From: JBLHGN01 sp047616325
Lineage (GTDB): Bacteria > Pseudomonadota > Gammaproteobacteria > Pseudomonadales > Cellvibrionaceae
Assembly: GCA_047616325.1 (NCBI GenBank)
Contig: JBLHGN010000212.1
Coordinates: 1-6,454, forward strand
Reading direction: 5' to 3'
DNA length: 6,454 bases
Shown: positions 1-4,962 of the stretch, piece by piece
Numbering within the stretch: position 1 is the stretch's first letter
Layout: each line of letters begins with the position of its first letter
Made by a program: the position numbers and the translations under genes
Notes under the pieces: model-generated
Databases searched by the model: none
What the model saw: only the letters and a program-made list of their open reading frames with translations
Told to the model about the DNA's origin: nothing

Positions 1-1542
1 ATAGGCGTGAACAATGGGGCCGAATTTATTGGTGGTTTTATCGTCTTTCAGTAAGGGCGTGCCGGTAAAGGCCACATAGGCGGCGTTGGGCAAGGCTTTA
101 CGCATGCGCTCGTGGTTTTCGCCGCCTTGGCTGCGGTGGCCTTCGTCGATTAATACAATTAAGTCGCTAGAGGGGTTATGGCATTCGGGCTGTTTGGCGG
201 CGGTGGTAAATTTTTGTACTAGCGAGAATATTATGCGCTCGTTGCCTTGGCCAATGCGCTTGGCTAAGTCTTTACCGGTTTTAACGCGGGTTTTGCTGCC
301 TTCTTTTTTATTGGCGATGCCGGAACCAAAGGCCCCGCCGGATAAAAAAGTAAGGGATAATTGTTTTTCTAAATCGGTGCGGTCGGTTACGACGAGTACA
401 CGACATTCTTTAAGCGACTCGTCTATGAGCAGGGCCTTGGTGAGAAACACCATGGTAAACGACTTACCCGAGCCGGTGGTGTGCCAAATAACCCCGCCTT
501 CACGGCCGCCTTGCGTATTCCTTACATTAATCTGCTTCACCAGTGCTTTAGTAGCGAACGCTTGTTGATAACGTGCAACGATTTTGCCTACTTTTTTATC
601 GAACAAGGTAAAAAAGCGAATAAACTCTAACAAGCGCTCGGGCGTGAGCAAGCTAATAATCAGCCTGTCTTGCTCGCTAACGAGCTGTGGTTTTTCTTCT
701 AGGCCGGTAAAGTATTTGGCCTGTACTTCGCGTACACCAAATAAGTGTTTGTTGACGGGATCGGGCTGTTGGGTGTTTTTAATTTTGGCAAAGTGCGCCT
801 CGGTAAACACTTCTTCTCGCCAAGCCGCCCAAAACTTATCTTTCGTTTTGGTGGTGCCGTAGCGGCCATCGGTGCCGCTAATGGCTAACAGCAATTGGGC
901 GTAACAAAATAGCTGGGGAATTTCATCGTTTTTTTGGTTGCGAATATTTTGGCTTATGCCCTCATCCACTCTATTTTTATTGGAGTTGCCGGAGTCGGGC
1001 CGCTTGGCTTCAATGACTACCAAAGGAATACCATTCACATAACAGACAATATCCGGGCGACGGGTTTGGGTGCCTTGGGTATTGAGCACCTCCAATTCCT
1101 CGGTGACTTGAAAGGTATTGTTGCTGTGAGAGGTATTGTTGCTGTGCGAGATATTATGGCTAGTAGAGCCCCAGTCAATAATGGGAATGGTTGGCTGGCA
1201 TTTTTTACCGCCGATAAATTCGGTGACGGTAATACCCAAGCAGAGCTTGTCGTAAATACGCTCGTTGGCCACGAGCAAACCCTCGTTTAAACCGGGCGAA
1301 GAAAGCTCGCGCACAATCTGCTCGATGGCATTGGTAGACAAGGGGTGGGTTTCGCCTTTAAAGCTGAAGCGGCGTTTTTTTAACACTGCGATTAATTCAT
1401 CTTTAAGTAACACCTCGCGATTGCTGCCGCGTTTTAATAGGCATTCGGCGGGCGATAGATACTGCCACCCCAAGGCCATTAAGGTTTTAATGGCCGGAAT
1501 CTTTGAGCTGTAGTCTTCCTTGGTTTCTGGGAGGCGGCTCAT
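1..1542 (-). CDS. hsdR: Type I restriction enzyme R subunit (HsdR), N-terminal 514 residues, cut by window edge
   Basis: This is the motor and nuclease subunit of a type I restriction enzyme: it translocates DNA using ATP and cuts when the HsdM2S core meets unmodified sites. The frame is open from the ATG at 1542 (MSRLPETKEDYSSK) to the left edge. The nuclease core is RPDIVCYVNG...VVIEAKRP with D164, E178 and K180, a D-(14)-E-x-K spacing like that of EcoR124I as I recall it. The SF2 helicase motifs follow in order: Walker A WHTTGSGKS (about 353-361), the DEGH box DEGHRSQ (466-472) and FTGTP (492-496). Family members are about 1000 residues, so roughly half is missing. An AGGA ribosome binding site sits about 8 bases before the ATG. 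The gene starts 63 bases after hsdS ends, with no terminator seen between them, so co-transcription is likely. An unusual hexapeptide repeat lies just before the nuclease motif and is listed separately. Confidence 0.96.
   Translation of the reverse strand, partial: MSRLPETKEDYSSKIPAIKTLMALGWQYLSPAECLLKRGSNREVLLKDELIAVLKKRRFSFKGETHPLSTNAIEQIVRELSSPGLNEGLLVANERIYDKLCLGITVTEFIGGKKCQPTIPIIDWGSTSHNISHSNNTSHSNNTFQVTEELEVLNTQGTQTRRPDIVCYVNGIPLVVIEAKRPDSGNSNKNRVDEGISQNIRNQKNDEIPQLFCYAQLLLAISGTDGRYGTTKTKDKFWAAWREEVFTEAHFAKIKNTQQPDPVNKHLFGVREVQAKYFTGLEEKPQLVSEQDRLIISLLTPERLLEFIRFFTLFDKKVGKIVARYQQAFATKALVKQINVRNTQGGREGGVIWHTTGSGKSFTMVFLTKALLIDESLKECRVLVVTDRTDLEKQLSLTFLSGGAFGSGIANKKEGSKTRVKTGKDLAKRIGQGNERIIFSLVQKFTTAAKQPECHNPSSDLIVLIDEGHRSQGGENHERMRKALPNAAYVAFTGTPLLKDDKTTNKFGPIVHAY
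1114..1149 (-). repeat. In-frame 18-bp tandem repeat in hsdR (SHSNNT x2)
   Basis: Two adjacent 18-bp units (1114-1131 and 1132-1149) match at 17 of 18 positions and encode SHSNNT twice (residues 132-143). A third, degenerate unit (SHNI, about 128-131) precedes them. The unit is a whole number of codons, so changes in copy number keep the frame. It lies about 20 residues before the catalytic D164. Confidence 0.9.
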
Positions 1543-1605
1543 GGTGGGTTCCTATGCTTAAAAAATAAAGAGTACTAAATAAAGAGCAATAAATATAGCG
1601 CGAGT

Positions 1606-2907
1606 TTAGGCGGTGGCTTCGGCGGGTTGTGGGGTGTCGACTTTTACGCGACGCTTGCCGGTTAGGAGTTGCTGCATTAGGGCTTTTTTTTCAAACTTTA
1701 TACTAGATAGGGCCCTAATTAAGTTTTCACTCTCCAGCTCACTTGCCTCAATCGCTTCAGAAATTTTGACTTGTTCAGCTATTGAAGGAACTGGTATTTT
1801 TAGTGCATTAATAATGCCCACTGTAAGTTGCGGTTGGGCACTTCCAAATGACATAGATTCGATTTGTCTTTCGATAATTCGAGACCGAAATAACGTATAA
1901 AGGTATTTTTGATTTAAATTATCACCTGAATTCCTAACAACAACCATTCCCGAATTAATTCTAACTGCCCCAAAACCTAGACTGTCTTGGTAAAAAGCGA
2001 CGTTTCCAACAGTACCCCTGGTTGTTAATATAATATCTCCTTTTACAGCTTCACCTTTTCTAAGTTTCAAACTTTTTTCTTCTGTAATAAACTGCTTTTC
2101 AGTAAAATTAAATCCTCTTTTTGTAACATTTTTCGCCGTTAAAAATACACAATAACCGTTAGCCGAAAAGTCTGTAGATTTGGGGTACTCTTTACCTCTA
2201 TCACCATCAATAATCTTGATTTTTGACTGTAAGAGATTTTTCGCTACCCACCCCTCCGGCAATTCCCCATCCTTCGTAGGTTCACCAAACTCCTTAAAGC
2301 GCTTTTTGCCCGTCAAGAGTTGTTGCATTAAGGCTTTTTTCTGTTGTTTGCTGTTTTCTATCAACTTCTCGACGGTGGCTATGGCCTTGTCCCAGGTTGA
2401 TAGGATTTGGGCGATTTTGGTTTGTTCTGGGAGGGGGGGGAGCAGCACAGGAAAATCTTTGATTTGTTTCGAGCTAATATGAGGAACAGCTGTTTCAGTC
2501 TGAACACTCTTAACATATTGTTCGAATCGATTATTTGCAAAGAAGTACTTAATTAAATTCTGTTTTAGTGTGACCTTGGTTCTTATCCTCGCGACCCTTT
2601 GCACCAGCAAACAAGGCAAGTCCGTCTTTTGAACAACGGCTATTTTTAGCCCTGCTGATACCCAAGTACGATCCATCGCTATTATCAAATCACTTTCTTG
2701 AAGTTGATACCGATCATACTCCGCGATATTGGCAATAGACCATTTTTTTGCATCACGCCATCGCAATGCACCTGGCTCGATGTTATCACCTCGAAGTAGG
2801 CGAATATCATTATCACAATTACTATAGCAAGCGCTTTTAAACGCAAAGCCACTCAAAAAATCTATGTGGCTTTCTATTCGATCAAAGGTCCAACCATTAG
2901 GCACCAT
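1606..2907 (-). CDS. hsdS: Type I restriction-modification specificity subunit (HsdS)
   Basis: This is the DNA-recognition subunit shared by the methylase (M2S) and the restriction complex (R2M2S). The 433-residue product has two target-recognition domains, TRD1 (about 1-155) and TRD2 (about 216-370). Each is followed by a conserved helical spacer: LPPLPEQTKIAQIL... (156-205) and VPSIAEQVKISEAI... (373-419). Both spacers end in the repeated KKALMQQLLTGK (190-201 and 407-418), and TRD2 opens with LPEGW like the N-terminus MVPNGW. Length is normal for the family. The frame is open from a TTG at 2922, but I chose the ATG at 2907: MVP-GW is the usual HsdS start, GAGGGG lies 7 bases upstream, and the chimeric ORF at 3176 starts the same way. 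The TRD1/spacer boundary is encoded by a run of eight C. hsdR follows 63 bases downstream. Confidence 0.96.
   Translation of the reverse strand: MVPNGWTFDRIESHIDFLSGFAFKSACYSNCDNDIRLLRGDNIEPGALRWRDAKKWSIANIAEYDRYQLQESDLIIAMDRTWVSAGLKIAVVQKTDLPCLLVQRVARIRTKVTLKQNLIKYFFANNRFEQYVKSVQTETAVPHISSKQIKDFPVLLPPLPEQTKIAQILSTWDKAIATVEKLIENSKQQKKALMQQLLTGKKRFKEFGEPTKDGELPEGWVAKNLLQSKIKIIDGDRGKEYPKSTDFSANGYCVFLTAKNVTKRGFNFTEKQFITEEKSLKLRKGEAVKGDIILTTRGTVGNVAFYQDSLGFGAVRINSGMVVVRNSGDNLNQKYLYTLFRSRIIERQIESMSFGSAQPQLTVGIINALKIPVPSIAEQVKISEAIEASELESENLIRALSSIKFEKKALMQQLLTGKRRVKVDTPQPAEATA
1654..1689 (-). repeat. hsdS conserved repeat, copy 2 (KKALMQQLLTGK)
   Basis: This is the partner of the repeat at 2340-2299, at residues 407-418. 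The two DNA copies differ mostly at third codon positions, so they are held similar by protein constraint and are not a recent duplication. Confidence 0.85.
2299..2340 (-). repeat. hsdS central conserved repeat, copy 1 (KKALMQQLLTGKKR)
   Basis: This segment encodes KKALMQQLLTGKKR at the end of the first helical spacer. A near-identical segment at 1689-1654 encodes KKALMQQLLTGK at the end of the second. Such paired repeats reflect the two-fold pseudo-symmetry of HsdS and are sites where TRDs can be exchanged by recombination. Confidence 0.85.
2433..2440 (-). repeat. C8 homopolymer in hsdS at the TRD1/central spacer boundary
   Basis: Eight consecutive G on the plus strand read as CTC-CCC-CCC-CTC (L156-P157-P158-L159) in hsdS. 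By my reading, one added C brings a stop after about residue 204, and one lost C brings a stop after about residue 176. Either change leaves TRD1 with at most part of the central helix and no TRD2. Homopolymer slippage in hsdS is a known phase-variation mechanism, for example in the Neisseria NgoAV system; use of this tract as a switch is inference. Confidence 0.85.
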
Positions 2908-2953
2908 AACCCAACCCCTCAAAATACTGCCCCATTAGAATTCCAATCTCAGC
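2890..2953 (-). repeat. hsdS leader/start repeat, copy at the intact hsdS
   Basis: This stretch holds the ribosome binding site, the ATG and the first codons of hsdS. It matches 3216-3159: both read from gctga-att through an AAGGGG/GAGGGG element, TTATGGTGCCT and GGTTGG. One copy has a 6-base gap. The pair shows that an hsdS start and its upstream bases exist twice in this locus. Confidence 0.75.
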
Positions 2954-2992
2954 CAATTGCCCATTGGCAATAAATTTATACACATTACACAT
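2897..2992 (-). CDS. Short overlapping ORF (31 aa) leading into hsdS
   Basis: A 31-codon frame (starts MCNVYKFIANGQLAEIG, ends YFEGLGYGA) begins 8 bases inside the end of the chimeric ORF and ends 11 bases inside hsdS. The GAGGGG ribosome binding site of hsdS lies within it. I do not recognise the product. The last dozen codons have a diverged counterpart just before the other hsdS-type start (ending YLKGLSYGA, stop at 3166), so this end is shared by both copies. It may be a coupling peptide that brings ribosomes to the hsdS start, or the remaining C-terminus of an older gene that once preceded hsdS. No independent ribosome binding site is clear. Confidence 0.4.
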   Translation of the reverse strand: MCNVYKFIANGQLAEIGILMGQYFEGLGYGA

Positions 2993-3176
2993 CGGGGTTT
3001 TCCTCATTTATGCGCGGCTGAACAAGTGCTCGCTCTAGCACTTTCTCTTTTTTTTGGGCCAACTTTAATTCTTCTTCACTGGGTAAATACGGCTTATATT
3101 TAGCGGCAAATGAACAGCTTGTAACCGTGGTAGCCATTTCATTTAGCGTTGCTCTTTTCCAACCTTCAGGCACCAT
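2985..3176 (-). pseudogene. Chimeric remnant: hsdS 5' end fused to a second DUF1016 C-terminal tail
   Basis: The 63-codon frame starts as an HsdS subunit (MVPEGWKRATLNEMATT), with AAGGGG upstream of the ATG. After about 20 residues it changes into FAAKYKPYLPSEEEL..., which matches the C-terminal tail of the DUF1016 nuclease encoded upstream (FAAKYKPYLPSKEEL...). Over 3110-3063 the DNA matches 3591-3544 at 42 of 48 bases, then diverges, so the tail is a related allele and not a fresh copy. The simplest account is deletion between a former hsdS and a second DUF1016 gene, leaving only the first's start and the second's end. A functional product is unlikely, though translation could still carry ribosomes towards hsdS. 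Confidence 0.8.
3063..3110 (-). repeat. DUF1016 tail repeat, second copy (42/48 match to 3544-3591)
   Basis: This encodes FAAKYKPYLPSEEELK in the chimeric ORF and aligns without gaps to the same segment of the DUF1016 gene, with six differences. It marks a duplicated 3' end. Confidence 0.88.
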
Positions 3177-3216
3177 AACTAAGCCCCTTCAAATACACGC
3201 TCATTTTAATTTCAGC
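3159..3216 (-). repeat. hsdS leader/start repeat, copy at the truncated hsdS
   Basis: This is the counterpart of 2953-2890, with AAGGGG before the ATG at 3176 and the same TTATGGTGCCT core. The overlapping frame that ends inside the start encodes YLKGLSYGA here and YFEGLGYGA at the intact gene. Confidence 0.75.
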
Positions 3217-3477
3217 TTCAACACACTTACTACCAGAACGGGAAGAAACGCGAGCCTCTGTGTGGGACTGTATGAGGCATGGATGCCGAATCCAAGCGTA
3301 TAGGGATATATTCACAGCGTGTCCCACATAGAGGGTCGTGTTTCTAAAAACTCTAACAAAAGCACCAAACTAGTATGTTTTATCATCATCGTAAATAGCC
3401 TTCTCTTCATCCCACATATCACGATAGGCATAAACATAACGCGAGTTGCCAGTGGACACAATGTATCGCTGCTTGCC
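3177..3477. other. 301-base region without an intact gene, containing decayed coding frames
   Basis: On the minus strand the DUF1016 reading frame continues past its stop. After TAG (3480-3478) come 35 open codons to TAG (3372-3370), then 67 open codons to TGA (3168-3166) inside the truncated hsdS start. The first block contains RYVYAYRDMWDEEKA and has plausible codon use. It faintly resembles the N-terminal YVY...WD.EK segment of some IS4/IS1634-type transposases, which is a weak inference. The second block runs through the large inverted repeat at 3244-3345. No start, ribosome binding site or known domain supports a working gene. Confidence 0.5.
3244..3345. repeat. Imperfect inverted repeat, 25-base arms with a 52-base loop
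   Basis: The left arm 3244-3268 (starting agaaacgcgag, ending tgtgtgggac) pairs with the right arm 3321-3345 at 22 of 25 positions. Inside the loop, GGCAT-gg-ATGCC (3277-3288) forms a smaller perfect stem. The size and structure fit a REP/MITE-like dispersed intergenic element, but copies elsewhere cannot be seen from this window. It lies between the DUF1016 gene and the truncated hsdS start and could fold in the transcript. Confidence 0.7.
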
Positions 3478-3543
3478 CTAATCATGTCTATCCTCTTCGT
3501 CGAAATGTTGTTGAACCAAGGCTCTCTCTCGCTCCAATTCCTG

Positions 3544-3591
3544 CTTTAACTCTTCTTTGCTGGGCAAATAAGGCTTATATTTGGCGGCAAA
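3544..3591 (-). repeat. DUF1016 tail repeat, copy in the DUF1016 gene
   Basis: This encodes FAAKYKPYLPSKEELK near the end of the nuclease and is the partner of 3063-3110. Confidence 0.88.
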
Positions 3592-3889
3592 TAATTGTTC
3601 GCTATCGGTGAGTACGGAGTACTTGACTACAGCTTCACTTTTTTGACTACACAGAATAAGGCCGATGCTGGGGTTGTCCTCAGGTTCTTTTCGATGTTGA
3701 TCATATATGCGCACATAGCTGTCCATTTGTCCTACATCCTGGTGGCTAAGCTTGCCCAATTTCAGGTCAATCAATAAAAAACATTTAAGTTTGTAATTGT
3801 AAAAAACAAGATCGATATAAAAATCTTGATCGTCGGTGCGGATACGCTGTTGCCGCTCTACAAAAGCAAACCCTTTGCCGAGCTCCAGT

Positions 3890-3895
3890 AAAAAA
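3890..3895 (-). repeat. T6 run where the DUF1016 frame shifts
   Basis: The coding strand reads CGC-TTTTTT-ACTGG. With five T it reads CGC-TTT-TTA-CTG-GAG (RFLLE), the family-like continuation. The extra base explains the split of the nuclease gene. Confidence 0.85.
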
Positions 3896-4549
3896 GCGTT
3901 GCAGGTTGTTAATGATTCCACTTTCTAAGTCTTTTTCTTGGTAGAGTCGATCGTCCAGATTAAAATAATCGAGAATATAAGGGTCTCTTAAATAGTCTTT
4001 TGGGTTTTCGGCCAGAGGTAGGGTGTTTTTTACCGCTTCGCTTTCTACGGCTATTTTATCTTTGCTGGATAGTAGTCGTTCGTAATATAGCACGCCTATC
4101 TGGCGCTCCAGGGCACGGCAGCCCCAGTGTTGTCTAATGGCTTCTTGTGTATACCACTCGCGGGCCTGCGGATTTTCAACTCGCATCAGCGTGCGGTAGT
4201 GGGTCCAGCTTAATTCGAGACGCACTGCGTCTCGAATTGGGTAGTGCTCATAGAATCGGCGCATGCTGCGTAAGTTGGTGATGTCAAAGCCTCTGCCAAA
4301 GCGCTGGCTCAGGCGCTGGGATAAGCGCGCTAATTGCTGTTTTCCATAAGCAGCTCTGCGTGTACCGTGCTGCTCATGCTCAAGGATTAAGCGGCCAACC
4401 TGCCAATAAGTGCGCACCATTGAAGTGTTGACGTGTTGCTTTACGTGTTGGCGAGCTTGTTCAATCAGCGCACTGATTTCAGTAAACAAGTCGTCGCTGC
4501 CGGGTATTGCGTCATTCATAGTCTTAGACCTGTCGTTCCCTTTTGTTTT

Positions 4550-4576
4550 GAACTGTTGAGCAAACCTCAATTGTCG
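4550..4576. promoter_or_regulatory. Imperfect dyad 31 bases before the DUF1016 start
   Basis: GAACTGTTGAG-caaac-CTCAATTGTCG has the same 11-5-11 layout as the perfect dyad at 4771-4797 and shares most of its bases. Its inner edge is 31 bases before the ATG at 4519. It overlaps the last codons of the 57-residue ORF. It may be a weaker operator or an RNA hairpin in the leader. Confidence 0.55.
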
Positions 4577-4740
4577 TCTACTTCCAAATTGATGAGCCTC
4601 TCTAACTGTGGCGCTAATAGTTCAAGCGACTGTTTTGCCAGTTGTTGCTGCCGCGTCACTAATTGTTCTATTGATGAAAACCATTCTTCATCTGTCTTTT
4701 CATAACGACTGTTGTGCGCTGTATCGTATGTGTCAGTCAT
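4567..4740 (-). CDS. Small unrecognised protein, 57 aa, likely helical
   Basis: The frame runs from ATG 4740 (MTDTYDTAHNSRYEKTDEEW) to TGA 4567. Its second half is rich in Q, L, E and K (FSSIEQLVTRQQQLAKQ, SLELLAPQLERLINLE) with hydrophobic spacing that suits a long amphipathic helix or coiled coil. There is no signal peptide, membrane segment or known domain. It sits between Fic and the DUF1016 gene on the same strand, ending 47 bases before the nuclease ATG. The nearest ribosome-binding-like element (AGAGGA) is rather far, about 14 bases from the ATG. Upstream, the same frame has 11 codons, then a TAG at 4776-4774, then MKAGELLRDTQ from an ATG at 4809. The gene may therefore once have started further up. 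It could be a partner or antitoxin-like protein for a neighbour; nothing in the sequence proves this. Confidence 0.6.
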   Translation of the reverse strand: MTDTYDTAHNSRYEKTDEEWFSSIEQLVTRQQQLAKQSLELLAPQLERLINLEVDDN

Positions 4741-4770
4741 TTTGGTGTGACCATTTCCTCTGCCGATTTT

Positions 4771-4797
4771 GAACTATTGAGTATCTCTCAATAGTTC
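4771..4797. promoter_or_regulatory. Perfect 11-bp dyad 31 bases before the 57-aa ORF
   Basis: GAACTATTGAG-tatct-CTCAATAGTTC is a perfect inverted repeat with a 5-base loop. Its edge is 31 bases from ATG 4740, the same distance as the related dyad before the DUF1016 ATG. No T-run follows on either strand, so it does not look like an intrinsic terminator. An operator or a leader hairpin fits better. Confidence 0.65.
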
Positions 4798-4815
4798 GCC
4801 TGCTTTCATACACTG

Positions 4816-4842
4816 AAGAAACCCTTGCTAAAGAAACCCTTG
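4816..4842. repeat. Direct repeat AAGAAACCCTTG x2, 15-base period
   Basis: AAGAAACCCTTG occurs at 4816-4827 and 4831-4842, separated by CTA. It may be a paired binding site or a small tandem duplication; its role is unknown. Confidence 0.8.
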
Positions 4843-4854
4843 GTCAAACTAAAC

Positions 4855-4909
4855 TATGGAAATCCATATTTTAGGAAAGGGCCTTTAAGTTACACTATGG
4901 ATTTCCATA
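4855..4909. promoter_or_regulatory. Paired TATGGA-NN-TCCATA dyads, candidate operators
   Basis: TATGGAAATCCATA (4855-4868) and TATGGATTTCCATA (4896-4909) are exact reverse complements, and each is itself a 6-2-6 palindrome. Their centres are 41 bases apart, near four helical turns, which suits two repressor dimers on one face of DNA. A smaller palindrome AAAGG-g-CCTTT (4876-4886) lies almost at the midpoint. The set lies just downstream of fic. A role as binding sites for a regulator of the downstream genes is inference. Confidence 0.55.
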
Positions 4910-4962
4910 ATTGAACTTGGCGTCCTTTCTAGTCAGGTTTGACGTCGAGATATAATCAAAAG

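Larger units (their letters stand above)
3478..4519 (-). pseudogene. DUF1016/YhcG-like PD-(D/E)XK nuclease, split by a one-base frameshift
   Basis: DUF1016 proteins (YhcG family) have a helical N-terminal domain and a C-terminal PD-(D/E)XK nuclease fold, and they often lie in type I restriction loci. The front part reads from ATG 4519 (MNDAIPGSDDLFTEISALIEQ) through TYWQVGRLI, DITNLRSMRRFYEHYP and YLRDPYILDYF to R208. It then leaves the family pattern and stops at 3785. The rest (LLELGKGFAFVERQQRIR..., IDLVFYN, LLIDLKLGKL, IGQMD-like VGQMDSYVRIYD) is in another frame, ending at 3478. Removing one T from the T6 run at 3895-3890 restores LQRFLLELGKGF and gives 346 residues, a normal length, with likely catalytic D236, D251 and K253. 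A longer frame from TTG 4570 is less likely. As written, the front product lacks the nuclease core. It could be a decayed gene, a phase-variable one, or a sequencing error. Confidence 0.88.
4741..4962. other. 222-base intergenic region between fic and the 57-aa ORF
   Basis: This is the longest spacer in the accessory block and it holds several symmetrical elements: the TATGGA dyad pair (4855-4909), a 15-base direct repeat (4816-4842) and the 11-bp dyad (4771-4797). I find no convincing -35/-10 pair. A TTGACC on the minus strand (about 4848-4843) has no good -10 at the right distance. The density of symmetry suggests this is where the downstream part of the locus is controlled. Confidence 0.55.

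Noticed and set aside
86..1513. Several long plus-strand open frames
   Set aside because: They are antisense to hsdR, which carries ordered nuclease and helicase motifs; none has a recognisable domain.
1543..1605. Terminator or promoter between hsdS and hsdR
   Set aside because: The AT-rich spacer has a short CTCTTTATTT repeat but no stem with T-run and no clear -35/-10 pair.
2908..2922. TTG at 2922 as the hsdS start, adding five residues
   Set aside because: The TTG and following bases form the GAGGGG ribosome binding site for the ATG at 2907, and MVP-GW is the usual HsdS N-terminus.
4520..4570. TTG at 4570 as the DUF1016 start
   Set aside because: It would place the dyad inside coding sequence and add residues unlike the family; the ATG at 4519 fits better.
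4771..4797. Intrinsic terminator
   Set aside because: The stem is AT-rich and neither strand has a T-run after it.
4843..4848. Promoter with -35 TTGACC on the minus strand
   Set aside because: No acceptable -10 hexamer at 16-18 bases.
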